Shown here piece by piece: positions 42,237 to 50,393 of a stretch of 64,000 nucleotides of DNA. Below the pieces are notes generated by a model, which did not search any database, was not told where the DNA came from, and saw only the letters and a program-made list of their open reading frames with translations. The stretch comes from Microbacterium pygmaeum (GTDB lineage: Bacteria; Actinomycetota; Actinomycetes; Actinomycetales; Microbacteriaceae). The position numbers and the translations under genes were made by a program. Location: assembly GCF_900100885.1 (NCBI RefSeq), contig NZ_LT629692.1, forward strand, positions 2,790,001 to 2,854,000, given 5' to 3'. How positions within the stretch are numbered: position 1 is the stretch's first letter; the number at the start of each line of letters is the position of its first letter.

Positions 42237-43169
42237 ATGGCCGATCGACTGATGCTCCTGGACAGCGCTTCGCTGTACTTCCGCGCGTTCTATGGCGTAC
42301 CGGACACGGTGCGCGCCCCCGACGGCACACCGGTCAACGCCGTCCGCGGCTTCCTGGACATCATCACCAAGCTCGTGACGATGTACGAGCCGACCCACCT
42401 GATCGCCTGCTGGGATGACGACTGGCGTCCGCAGTGGCGCGTCGATCTGATCCCGACCTACAAGACGCATCGCGTCGCCGAAGTCGTGGCCGCCGGTCCC
42501 GACGTCGAGGTCGTCCCCGACCCGCTGGAAGTGCAGGTGCCGATCATCCGGCAGACGCTCGACGCGCTGCGCATCCCGATCATCGGCGCCGCCGAGCATG
42601 AGGCCGACGACGTGATCGGCACGCTCGCCACCCTCGCGACCCTCCCCGTGGACGTCGTCACCGGAGATCGTGACCTGTTCCAGCTGGTCGATGACTCCCG
42701 CGACGTGCGGATCGTCTACACCGCCCGAGGGATGAGCAACCTCGAAGTGGTCACCGACGCGACCGTCGTCGGCAAGTACGGGGTGCTGCCCACGCAGTAC
42801 GCCGACTTCGCCACCCTGCGCGGCGACGCGTCGGACGGATTGCCCGGCGTCGCCGGCATCGGCGAGAAGACCGCAGCGACGCTCCTGGCGGCGCATGGCG
42901 ACCTGGCCGGCATCATCGCGGCCGCCGAAGCCGGCGAGGGGATGTCGGCGGGTCTGCAGTCCAAGATCACCACCGCACTGCCCTACCTCGAGGTTGCACC
43001 GACCGTGGTGGCCGTCGCGAAGGACCTCGACCTCGGCGAGGTCGACTCCCGCGTCCGAGCACCCGACGACAAGACCCGAGCGGATGCCGCGGCCCTGGCC
43101 GACCGGTGGGCGCTGGGGACGGCGATGACGCGCATCATCGACGCGCTGGGAGCGGCAGGCGCCCGCTGA
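42237..43169 (+). CDS. Stand-alone 5'-3' exonuclease (PolA N-terminal type)
   Basis: 310 residues matching the 5'-nuclease domain of DNA polymerase I. LLDSASLYFRAFYGVPDT is at the N-terminus and HEADDVIGTLATLA, the metal-binding acidic cluster, near residue 121. GDRDLFQLV follows near residue 143, and the H3TH region is LRGDASDGLPGVAGIGEKTAATLL near residue 200. No polymerase domain follows. Such stand-alone FEN-like enzymes are common in actinobacteria beside a full PolA; they process flaps and RNA primers. Confidence 0.94.
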   Translation: MADRLMLLDSASLYFRAFYGVPDTVRAPDGTPVNAVRGFLDIITKLVTMYEPTHLIACWDDDWRPQWRVDLIPTYKTHRVAEVVAAGPDVEVVPDPLEVQVPIIRQTLDALRIPIIGAAEHEADDVIGTLATLATLPVDVVTGDRDLFQLVDDSRDVRIVYTARGMSNLEVVTDATVVGKYGVLPTQYADFATLRGDASDGLPGVAGIGEKTAATLLAAHGDLAGIIAAAEAGEGMSAGLQSKITTALPYLEVAPTVVAVAKDLDLGEVDSRVRAPDDKTRADAAALADRWALGTAMTRIIDALGAAGAR

Positions 43170-43245
43170 CCGGCATACTCCCAAGGGAGTATCCGAGCGC
43201 TCCGCCCACTCCCCCGGGCGGACGAAACGCCCAGGGTGCCCGGCG

Positions 43246-43251
43246 TACGAT
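43246..43251 (+). promoter_or_regulatory. Leaderless -10 box of the DesK-type kinase gene
   Basis: TACGAT, 7 nt before ATG 43259. Confidence 0.45.
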
Positions 43252-43258
43252 CGAGCGC

Positions 43259-44437
43259 ATGCCGGGAGAGCTCTGGGAAGAATCCGGGTCGCGTTTCCGG
43301 CCACCGCCCGCGGTGACCCTCCTCGTTCCGGTCTTCCTCGCGCTGCTGGTCCAGGTCGTCGGGACCATCGCGATCTGCGCGTGGCAGGGCGTGCCACCGC
43401 GGTTCGCCGCGGGCAGTGTCGCGCTGGCCGCGGCATCCGCTTTCGCCCTTCTCGGCGCGCGCCGCTGGCCCGGTCCGACCGTCGCCGTCGTGTCCGCCCT
43501 GACCCTCGCGGATCTGTTCGTGCCGCCCGACGCGAGCCCGCCGTTCCTCGCTCTGGCGTTCGCCATCGTCGGCGCGATCATCCGCGGCGCCCGCGCCTGG
43601 GCGCTCGTCTCGGTCGGCTCGGCCTGGCTGGCCGCGATCGTGACCGCCGGCGTGCTCGATGTCCGCGTGCACCCCCTGCGGGTCGCCCTGACCACGCTCG
43701 CGCTCGCGCTGTGCTTCGCGGTCGGCGAGGGCGTGCGACGACGCCTCGAGCGTGGCAGAGCGCATCGCGCGCAACTCGTCGAGCGCCGGCGGGCCGCCGA
43801 ACAGGACGAGCGCGCCCGGATCGCGCGCGAACTGCACGACGTGCTGGCCCACTCCCTCAGCCAGATCGCCGTGCAGTCCGGCGTTGGACTGCACCTGTTC
43901 GACCGCGAGCCGGAGCGCGCGCGCGAGGCACTCGCCAGCATCCGCGGCCTCAGCGCGACCGGACTGGACGAGGTCCGCGGTGTGCTCTCATTCCTCCGCG
44001 GCGACGACGCCTCCCCGCGCACCGCGCCGCTCACCCCGCAGCCGCAGCTGGCCGATCTCGGCCGGCTCGTCGACCAGCGGTCGGCACTCGGGCTGACGGT
44101 GACCCTTCACGACCGACTCGCGGGGGCACTGCCTCCGAGCGCGGTGCAGACCGCGGCGTACCGCATCGCCCAGGAGTCGCTCACGAACGTGGTCCGCCAT
44201 TCCGGTGCGACCAGAGCAGCGGTGACGCTCGAGCGGCGCGCCGAGGGCGAGGACGATGCGCTCGTGGTCACCGTCGACGACGACGGCACCGGCACCGCGT
44301 CGGGCGGCTTCGAGGGTGCGGGCATCCGCGGCATGCGCGAGCGTGCACAGCTCGCCGGCGGCGAGGTCTCGCTGTCCTCCGGTACCACCGGTGGAACGAC
44401 GGTCATCGCTCGACTGCCGTGGGCCGGCGCCGCGTGA
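43259..44437 (+). CDS. Sensor histidine kinase, DesK/NarL-system type
   Basis: 392 residues. Four or five transmembrane helices (about 18-160), then a dimerisation/phospho-acceptor (HisKA_3) helix with H193 in RIARELHDVLAHSLSQIA and a HATPase domain (ESLTNVVRHSGATRA, DDDGTGTASGGFEGAGIRGMRERA). It is the sensor of a two-component pair with the overlapping LuxR-type regulator. The ligand is unknown; there is no extracytoplasmic domain of note, so it may sense the membrane. The start ATG 43259 is set by the leaderless -10. Confidence 0.94.
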   Translation: MPGELWEESGSRFRPPPAVTLLVPVFLALLVQVVGTIAICAWQGVPPRFAAGSVALAAASAFALLGARRWPGPTVAVVSALTLADLFVPPDASPPFLALAFAIVGAIIRGARAWALVSVGSAWLAAIVTAGVLDVRVHPLRVALTTLALALCFAVGEGVRRRLERGRAHRAQLVERRRAAEQDERARIARELHDVLAHSLSQIAVQSGVGLHLFDREPERAREALASIRGLSATGLDEVRGVLSFLRGDDASPRTAPLTPQPQLADLGRLVDQRSALGLTVTLHDRLAGALPPSAVQTAAYRIAQESLTNVVRHSGATRAAVTLERRAEGEDDALVVTVDDDGTGTASGGFEGAGIRGMRERAQLAGGEVSLSSGTTGGTTVIARLPWAGAA

Positions 44438-45096
44438 TCCGCGTCGCCATCGCCGACGACCACCAGCTGGTGCGCGCCGGATTCCGTGCGCTGCTGGCCT
44501 CCGAGCCCGACATCGACGTCGTGGCCGAGGCCTCCGGCGGGCAGGCGCTGCTGGAGGCGATCCGGCGGAAGAACGTGGATGTGGCGCTGCTGGACATCCG
44601 GACGCCGGACGGCGACGGACTCTGGACGACCGAGCAGATCGCGGCCGACCCCTCCCTCCGGGATGTGCGGGTCATCATCGTCACGACCTTCGAGCTGGAC
44701 GAATACGTCGCGCGGGCGATCCGGGCCGGCGCGAGCGGATTCCTCGTGAAGGACACCGAACCCGTCGAGCTGATCCGCGCGGTGCGCGTGGTCGCCGCCG
44801 GCGATGCCCTGCTCTCCCCGGGGATCACGCGGCGCCTCCTCGAGCGCGCGGCCGCAGGCCTTCGCGACGAGCACGACCCGGCCCGCATGGCTGGGCTCAC
44901 CGAGCGCGAGACCGAGGTCCTGCGGCTGGTGGGTCACGGGCTCACGAACGACGAGATCGGCGCGCAGCTGTTCCTCTCGCCGCTCACCGCCAAGACGCAC
45001 GTCTCGCGCATCATGCAGAAGCTGCACGCCCGCGACCGCGTGCAGCTGGTCGTGACCGCGTACGAGTCCGGACTGGTCGCTCCCGGCTGGCAGTAG
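44434..45096 (+). CDS. NarL/LuxR-type response regulator
   Basis: 220 residues. The receiver domain has acidic pocket ADDH, phospho-acceptor D54 in ALLDIRTPDGDG and K106 in FLVKD. A GerE/LuxR helix-turn-helix follows: LTERETEVLRLVGHGLTNDEIGAQ and SPLTAKTHVSRIMQKLHARDR. The start GTG 44434 overlaps the kinase TGA (GTGA), showing translational coupling. It may also control the adjacent SHOCT-domain gene, a common layout. Confidence 0.95.
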   Translation: MIRVAIADDHQLVRAGFRALLASEPDIDVVAEASGGQALLEAIRRKNVDVALLDIRTPDGDGLWTTEQIAADPSLRDVRVIIVTTFELDEYVARAIRAGASGFLVKDTEPVELIRAVRVVAAGDALLSPGITRRLLERAAAGLRDEHDPARMAGLTERETEVLRLVGHGLTNDEIGAQLFLSPLTAKTHVSRIMQKLHARDRVQLVVTAYESGLVAPGWQ

Positions 45097-45233
45097 CGCC
45101 GATCACCGCGGTACTCCGGCGGGAGCAGCCGGGTTCGTCCGCCGGTCGGATTCGCCGACGCCCCGCCACGTGTGGACTCGGAGCATCCGATCCGCCGCGG
45201 GCTGCGCGGCGACGGGGAACCGAGAGGAAGCAC

Positions 45234-45563
45234 ATGTCCACGACCATCTCCGCCCTCACCGCAGCGGCGGCCGCACACGCCCCGACCCACTTCGGCCCGT
45301 GGGGTCCGGGCTTCGGGTGGTGGTTCCTGCTGATCCCCTTGTTCTGGGTCCTGCTGTTCGGAACGCTGTTCGCCATCTTCGGACGCCGGTGGCGGCGCTC
45401 GGCGGCGCAGAACGGCTACGGACCGTACGGGCGGACGGCTCCCGCCCGTCAGGCCGAGACGACGCTCGCCGAGCGGTTCGCCAAGGGCGACATCGACGAG
45501 GTCGAGTACCGGGCCCGGCTCGAAGTCCTGCGTGCGAACGCGGCCGGTGCCTCAGGAGCCTGA
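45234..45563 (+). CDS. Small membrane protein with SHOCT domain
   Basis: 109 residues: a Trp/Phe/Leu-rich transmembrane helix (about 25-48, WWFLLIPLFWVLLFGTLFAIF), a basic/polar stretch, then a C-terminal SHOCT motif LAERFAKGDIDEVEYRARLEVL. SHOCT proteins are short membrane-linked modules of unsettled function. The start ATG 45234 has GAGAGGAAGC upstream. Located 137 nt after the NarL-type regulator; its last 12 nt overlap the convergent PHP gene. Confidence 0.85.
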   Translation: MSTTISALTAAAAAHAPTHFGPWGPGFGWWFLLIPLFWVLLFGTLFAIFGRRWRRSAAQNGYGPYGRTAPARQAETTLAERFAKGDIDEVEYRARLEVLRANAAGASGA

Positions 45564-46553
45564 GCGGCGCCCGGTCCACTCCCGCAGCCGCTCCAGCGGC
45601 CAGGTGGTGACGATGCGCTCCGGCGGCACGCCGGAGCGCTCGGCCCGCTCGGCCCCGTAGTCGATCAACGAGAGCTGGCCGGGCGCATGCGCGTCCGAAT
45701 CGATCGAGAACAGGCATCCGAGTTCCAGGGCGATCGCGATCAGCTCGTCGGGCGGGTCCTGCCGTTCGGGGCGGGAATTGATCTCCACCGCCACTCCCGC
45801 GTCCGCACACGCGGCGAACACGGCGCGCGGGTCGAAGCTCGACTGCGGGCGGGTCCCGCGCGAGCCCTCGACGAGCCGGCCGGTCACGTGGCCGAGGACG
45901 TCCACGCGGCGGTCGGAGACCGCCCGCACCAGCCGGCGCGTCATCGGGCCGTGCTCCATGCGCAGTTTGGAATGCGCCGAGGCCACCACCACGTCCAGCT
46001 CGTCGAGGAGATCCGGCTCCTGATCCAGCGTGCCGTCCTCGAGGATGTCGACCTCGATGCCCGACAGCAGCGTGAAGCCGTCGCCGCTGAGGTCTGCAAC
46101 GATCGACAGCTGCTCGCGCAGCCGCTCCGGCGACAGGCCGTTGGCCACTCGGAGCCGGGGCGAATGGTCGGTCAGCGCCAGGTATTCGTGCTTCAGATTC
46201 CGGGCTGCCTCGACCATGAGATCGATCGAGGTCAGCCCATCAGACCACTCACTGTGGCTGTGCAGATCGCCGCGCAGGAGCCCCCGCAGCGTCGACTCGC
46301 GCTGCACGCCTGCGCGTTCACGAAGATCGACGAGATACGACGGAACCCCTCCCGCCAGCGCCTCCTGGATGACGGCGAACGTCGAGTCGCCGATGCCCTT
46401 GCGCCGCTTCAGCGCGGCGGTGTCGCGCAGCTGTGCGTCGCTGAGCCCTTCGATGGTGTCCGCTGCGGTCCGGAACGCCTTCGACTTGTACCGCGAGGAC
46501 CGTTCGCGTTCGAGGAGCGTCGCGATCTCGGTGAGCGCGTCGTGCGGGTTCAC
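45552..46553 (-). CDS. PHP-domain metal-dependent phosphoesterase with PolX-like N-terminus
   Basis: 333 residues. The N-terminal 70 residues (RSSRYKSKAFRTAADTIEGL..ALKRRKGIGDSTFAVI) resemble the helix-hairpin-helix part of PolX. Then comes a PHP domain with DLHSHSEWSDG near residue 94, LALTDHSP, SGIEVDIL, VASAHSKLRM and FSIDSDAHAP. These His/Asp clusters bind two or three metals. The polymerase part of PolX is missing, so it is likely a phosphatase or nuclease acting on DNA or a small phosphorylated substrate. The start is GTG 46553. Confidence 0.9.
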   Translation of the reverse strand: MNPHDALTEIATLLERERSSRYKSKAFRTAADTIEGLSDAQLRDTAALKRRKGIGDSTFAVIQEALAGGVPSYLVDLRERAGVQRESTLRGLLRGDLHSHSEWSDGLTSIDLMVEAARNLKHEYLALTDHSPRLRVANGLSPERLREQLSIVADLSGDGFTLLSGIEVDILEDGTLDQEPDLLDELDVVVASAHSKLRMEHGPMTRRLVRAVSDRRVDVLGHVTGRLVEGSRGTRPQSSFDPRAVFAACADAGVAVEINSRPERQDPPDELIAIALELGCLFSIDSDAHAPGQLSLIDYGAERAERSGVPPERIVTTWPLERLREWTGRRSGS

Positions 46554-46618
46554 CTCGTCACCGTGCCGCAGCCCATGGGCTTCACGCTATCGCCGCACGA
46601 CGGCCGTGGAAAGGACGC

Positions 46619-47677
46619 TCATCCGAACGATCGGGTGGTCTGGACCCAGTCCTCGAGCTTGCGGGCGGCAGCACCGCTGTCGATCGCCGCGGCCGCGGCA
46701 TCCTTCCCCTCGGCCAGGCGCTCCAGGATCGGCCGCTGCACCTGGCCGGCGTCCTGCGACAGCCGGAACGAGACGATGCCGGCCGCGGCGTTGAGCAGCA
46801 CGATGTCCCGGACGGGGCCCGCTTCGCCGCTCAGCACCCGGTGCACGATCGCTGCGTTGTGGTCCGGGGCACCACCCAGAAGGTCGTCGATGTCGGCGAG
46901 CGGGATGCCGAGGTCCCGGGGATCGAGGTCGTGCTCGTGGATGTCGCCGCGGCTGACCTCCCACACCCGGCTGTGCCCGGTGGTGGTCAGCTCGTCCAGC
47001 CCGTCGTCGCCGCGGAAGACCAGCGCCGTCGCACCGCGCGTGCGGAACACGCCGGTGATGAGGGGAACGCGGTCCAGGTGCGCGACGCCGACCGCGTTGG
47101 CCTCGGCGCGGGCGGGATTGCACAGCGGTCCGAGGAAATTGAAGACCGTCGGCACGCCGAGTTCGGCTCTGGTCGGGCCGGCATGGCGGAACCCGGGGTG
47201 GAAGGCCGAGGCGAAGGCGAACGTGATCCCGGCCCGGGAGAGCGTCTCGGCGACCTGGTCGGGAGTGATCGTCAGGTCCAGCCCCAGCGCCGAGAGCACG
47301 TCGGAGGATCCCGACGCGGAGCTGGCCGCCTTGTTGCCGTGCTTGACGACGGGGATCCCGGATGCCGCGGCCACCACGGCCGCCATGGTGGACACGTTCA
47401 CCGTGCCGAACCGATCGCCGCCGGTGCCGACGATGTCGAGCACGTTGGCATCCACCGGGAGCGGGAGCGCGGCCTCCAGGATGGCGTCGCGGAAGCCCAC
47501 GATCTCATCCACGGTCTCGCCTTTGGCCCGGAGCGCGACCAGGAATCCGGCCAGCTGAGAGGGCGTCGCCGACCCCGCCATGATCTGGCGCATGGCCCAC
47601 GTGGACTCCGACACGCTCAGGTCACGACGCTCCAGCAGCGTGGTCAGCACATCGGGCCAGGTGGAGAGCTCTGCCAT
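46619..47677 (-). CDS. trpD: Anthranilate phosphoribosyltransferase
   Basis: Transfers phosphoribose to anthranilate, the second step of tryptophan synthesis. 352 residues. The PRPP loop [15 protein letters not shown] is near residue 83. [21 protein letters not shown] near residue 111 is the family signature, and [31 protein letters not shown] follows. No other trp gene is adjacent; in related genomes trpD is likewise separate. The start ATG 47677 is leaderless (TAGGCT, 7 nt). Confidence 0.96.
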   Translation of the reverse strand: MAELSTWPDVLTTLLERRDLSVSESTWAMRQIMAGSATPSQLAGFLVALRAKGETVDEIVGFRDAILEAALPLPVDANVLDIVGTGGDRFGTVNVSTMAAVVAAASGIPVVKHGNKAASSASGSSDVLSALGLDLTITPDQVAETLSRAGITFAFASAFHPGFRHAGPTRAELGVPTVFNFLGPLCNPARAEANAVGVAHLDRVPLITGVFRTRGATALVFRGDDGLDELTTTGHSRVWEVSRGDIHEHDLDPRDLGIPLADIDDLLGGAPDHNAAIVHRVLSGEAGPVRDIVLLNAAAGIVSFRLSQDAGQVQRPILERLAEGKDAAAAAIDSGAAARKLEDWVQTTRSFG

Positions 47678-47684
47678 GCCGTCG

Positions 47685-47690
47685 AGCCTA
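47685..47690 (-). promoter_or_regulatory. Leaderless -10 box of trpD
   Basis: Minus-strand TAGGCT, 7 nt before ATG 47677. Confidence 0.4.
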
Positions 47691-47731
47691 CTTGCGGGAG
47701 GCGGCAGCTCTCAGCAGACTCGGGGCTTCCT

Positions 47732-47747
47732 CTTAGGCGGACCTAAG
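47732..47747. promoter_or_regulatory. Inverted repeat CTTAGG-N4-CCTAAG between trpD and ctaE
   Basis: Perfect 6-bp arms around CGGA, in the 139-bp divergent gap, about 57 bp before the ctaE -10 and 55 bp from trpD. It could be an operator for either gene. It is not a good IdeR/DtxR box because those need a longer centre. Confidence 0.45.
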
Positions 47748-47803
47748 TCGAATCGTTGCCGAATCGCTGTCCCGGATGCGAAACTCCCTGCCCAAAGATC
47801 GGC

Positions 47804-47809
47804 CATAAT
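47804..47809 (+). promoter_or_regulatory. Leaderless -10 box of the ctaE-qcrCAB operon
   Basis: CATAAT, the closest match to TATAAT in this window, with a 7-nt gap to GTG 47817. It argues for the GTG start rather than the in-frame ATG 47808, which lies inside the -10. Confidence 0.6.
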
Positions 47810-47816
47810 GGGGAGC

Positions 47817-48452
47817 GTGACGACCACGCCAGCGACCTACTCTCAGGCCATGCGCTCCGTCAAGCGTCCCGATCCGGTCGCTGTCGGAACGATCGTGTGG
47901 CTGGGCAGCGAGGTGATGTTCTTCGCGGGTCTGTTCGCGATCTACTTCACCCTTCGCAGCACCTCCCCCGAACTGTGGGCACAGGAGTCTTCGCTCCTGA
48001 ACATCCCCTACGCGACGGTCAACACGATCATCCTCGTGCTGTCCTCCGTCACGTGCCAGATGGGCGTCTTCGCCGCCGAGCGGTTCCAGCCGTACACGGT
48101 CAAGTCGAACTCGTTCTGGCAGCGCTGGGGCATGGTCGAGTGGTTCTTCCTGACCTTCGCGCTGGGCGCGATCTTCGTCTCCGGCCAGGTGTGGGAGTAC
48201 GCCCAGCTGGTCGCCGAGGGCATGCCGATCAATGCGAACTCCTACGCATCGGCGTTCTACCTCACCACCGGCTTCCACGCCCTGCACGTGACCGGAGGCC
48301 TGATCGCCTTCCTGCTCGTGATCGGACGCGCCTATGCCGTCAAGAACTTCGGGCGCAAGGAGATGACCACCTCGATCGTCGTGTCGTACTACTGGCACTT
48401 CGTGGACGTCGTCTGGATCGCCCTGTTCCTCGTCATCTACTTCCTGAAATAG
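47817..48452 (+). CDS. ctaE: Cytochrome c oxidase subunit III
   Basis: Subunit of aa3-type oxidase, 211 residues with five transmembrane helices: [23 protein letters not shown] near the start, [53 protein letters not shown], and [17 protein letters not shown] at the end. The family His/Glu residues of GSEVMFF and FHALHV are present. It heads an operon with qcrC, qcrA and qcrB, as in mycobacteria and other actinobacteria that form a bcc-aa3 supercomplex. The start is the leaderless GTG 47817. Confidence 0.95.
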   Translation: MTTTPATYSQAMRSVKRPDPVAVGTIVWLGSEVMFFAGLFAIYFTLRSTSPELWAQESSLLNIPYATVNTIILVLSSVTCQMGVFAAERFQPYTVKSNSFWQRWGMVEWFFLTFALGAIFVSGQVWEYAQLVAEGMPINANSYASAFYLTTGFHALHVTGGLIAFLLVIGRAYAVKNFGRKEMTTSIVVSYYWHFVDVVWIALFLVIYFLK

Positions 48453-48471
48453 AAGCGGAGCTGAACCCGAA

Positions 48472-49272
48472 ATGGCACGCGAGACCAAGCGCCGCTCATC
48501 CGGACGCCGTAGCCCCTGGGCAGCGGCCGCCCTCATCGGCATCGGCCTCCTGATCACAGGCGGCGTATACGCCGGCGCCTCCGCCGCGATGGCGGCGGGC
48601 TCCGACGACACCGTCGCCTCGGCGCTCACCGTCGAAGACGGCAAGAAGCTGTTCCAGGCCAACTGCGCGACCTGTCACGGACTCGACCTCCAAGGCAGCG
48701 ACACCGGCCCCTCGCTGTACGGCGTGGGCGAGCTGTCCGTCGAGTTCCAGGTCGCCACCGGCCGCATGCCCCTGCAGGCGCAGGCCCCGCAGGCCCCGCA
48801 GAAGCCGGTGCAGTTCACCGAGGACCAGATCAAGGCGATGGCCTCGTACGTGCAGTCGATGGCGCCCGGCCCGACCTACCCCGACGAGGAGATCCTCGAC
48901 GGAGAAGGCGATGTCGCCCGGGGCGCCGAGCTGTTCCGCATCAACTGCGCCATGTGCCACAACGTCGCCGCTGCCGGCGGCGCCCTCACCGAAGGCAAGT
49001 ACGCCCCGTCGCTGGGCGGCACGAGCGCCCTGCACATGTACGCGGCCATGGTCACCGGCCCGCAGAACATGCCGGTCTTCAACAACCTGACCCTCACGGC
49101 CGAGGACAAGCGCGACATCATCTCGTCGCTGCTGTATCTGCAGCAGAACGAGTCACCGGGCGGATTCTCGCTCGGCTCGCTCGGCCCCGTCTCCGAGGGC
49201 CTCTTCATCTGGATCTTCGGGATCGGCTCCCTCATCGGACTCACCGTGTGGATCACGGCGAAGTCCAACTGA
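48472..49272 (+). CDS. qcrC: Diheme cytochrome cc subunit of the bcc complex
   Basis: Passes electrons from the bc complex to the oxidase, replacing a soluble cytochrome c. 266 residues: an N-terminal membrane anchor (about 17-41), two c-type heme sites CATCH at 65-69 and CAMCH at 159-163, axial Met candidates, and a C-terminal transmembrane helix (LFIWIFGIGSLIGLTVWI). Two CxxCH motifs in one subunit is the actinobacterial QcrC hallmark. Located 19 nt after ctaE and 41 nt before qcrA. Confidence 0.95.
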   Translation: MARETKRRSSGRRSPWAAAALIGIGLLITGGVYAGASAAMAAGSDDTVASALTVEDGKKLFQANCATCHGLDLQGSDTGPSLYGVGELSVEFQVATGRMPLQAQAPQAPQKPVQFTEDQIKAMASYVQSMAPGPTYPDEEILDGEGDVARGAELFRINCAMCHNVAAAGGALTEGKYAPSLGGTSALHMYAAMVTGPQNMPVFNNLTLTAEDKRDIISSLLYLQQNESPGGFSLGSLGPVSEGLFIWIFGIGSLIGLTVWITAKSN

Positions 49273-49313
49273 TCCCCCCACGCACGAGCACAGACACGCA
49301 CGAGGAGCACCCC

Positions 49314-50393
49314 ATGGCACACGAGGACGACCCGCTCGAGCATGAAAGGGCTTCCTGGAAGCCCTCGCCCGGGCTCGCCGTCGCGGTCCCGGACCCGGTG
49401 CTGACCCCGGAGCTCCCGCCGCACCGTCAGCGCATGACGGACAAGGACCCCGCGGTCATGAAGCGCGCGGTCCGCACGGTGTACACGCTGTTCTACCTCT
49501 CGGTCGCCGCGAGCATCTGGGCCATCGCGGCCTACATGATCTTCCCGATCGAGAGCGGCCAGATCGTCGACATCCGCAACAACAACCTCTTCATCGGGCT
49601 CGGCATCGGCCTGGCACTGCTGGCGATCGGCATCGGCGCCATCCACTGGTCCAAGGCCGTGATGTCCGACAAGGAGTTCAGCGAGCCCCGTCACGCCACG
49701 CGCGGTCGTGACACGACCCGCGCCTCCGCGGTGCAGGCGTTCGCCGACGCGAACGAGGAGTCCGGCTTCGGCCGCCGCGTGATGATCCGCAACTCACTGA
49801 TCGCCGCCGTCATCGCCTCGGTCGCCCCGGGGATCGTGCTGTTCCGCGGTCTCGCGCCGCAGGACACCCCCGAGCGCCCCAACGCCGGAAACCCGGTCTT
49901 CCTCCTCAGCCACACGATGTGGGAAGAGGGGATGCGCCTGGCCCACGACCCCGAGGGAACGCCCATCCGCGCTGCGGATGTCACCCTCGGCTCGGCCGTG
50001 CACGTGATCCCCGCCGCCCTGGCCGAACTCGGTCACGAGGAGGGGTACCTCGAGGAGAAGGCCAAGGCGATCGTCCTGCTGATGCGGATGCTGCCCGAGC
50101 AGATCACCGAGACGCCCGAGCGCGCCGACTGGTCGTACGACGGCATCGTCGCCTACTCCAAGGTCTGCACGCACGTCGGCTGCCCTGTCGCTCTGTACGA
50201 GCAGCAGACGCACCACCTGCTCTGCCCATGCCACCAGTCGCAGTTCGACGTGGCAAACGGCGCCGCCGTCATCTTCGGCCCCGCCGCCCGTCCGCTGCCG
50301 CAGCTTCCGATCACGATCGACGACGAGGGCTACCTCATCGCGCGCAGCGACTTCACCGAGCCCGTCGGTCCGAGCTTCTGGGAGCGCCATTGA
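49314..50393 (+). CDS. qcrA: Rieske iron-sulfur subunit of the bcc complex
   Basis: 359 residues. About three transmembrane helices (including YTLFYLSVAASIWAIAAYM near residue 60, LFIGLGIGLALLAIGIG and a later one near residue 170) precede a C-terminal Rieske domain. Its cluster ligands are CTHVGC at 285-290 and CPCHQSQF starting at C304. The longer N-terminus with extra helices is normal for actinobacterial QcrA. The start ATG 49314 has GAGGAGCACCCC in front. Its stop overlaps the qcrB start (TTGA). Confidence 0.95.
   Translation: MAHEDDPLEHERASWKPSPGLAVAVPDPVLTPELPPHRQRMTDKDPAVMKRAVRTVYTLFYLSVAASIWAIAAYMIFPIESGQIVDIRNNNLFIGLGIGLALLAIGIGAIHWSKAVMSDKEFSEPRHATRGRDTTRASAVQAFADANEESGFGRRVMIRNSLIAAVIASVAPGIVLFRGLAPQDTPERPNAGNPVFLLSHTMWEEGMRLAHDPEGTPIRAADVTLGSAVHVIPAALAELGHEEGYLEEKAKAIVLLMRMLPEQITETPERADWSYDGIVAYSKVCTHVGCPVALYEQQTHHLLCPCHQSQFDVANGAAVIFGPAARPLPQLPITIDDEGYLIARSDFTEPVGPSFWERH

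Noticed and set aside
47728..47750. IdeR/DtxR iron box in the trpD-ctaE gap
   Set aside because: The half-sites TTAGG and CCTAA are present but only 6 bp (wrong spacing) apart, not the 19-bp DtxR operator.
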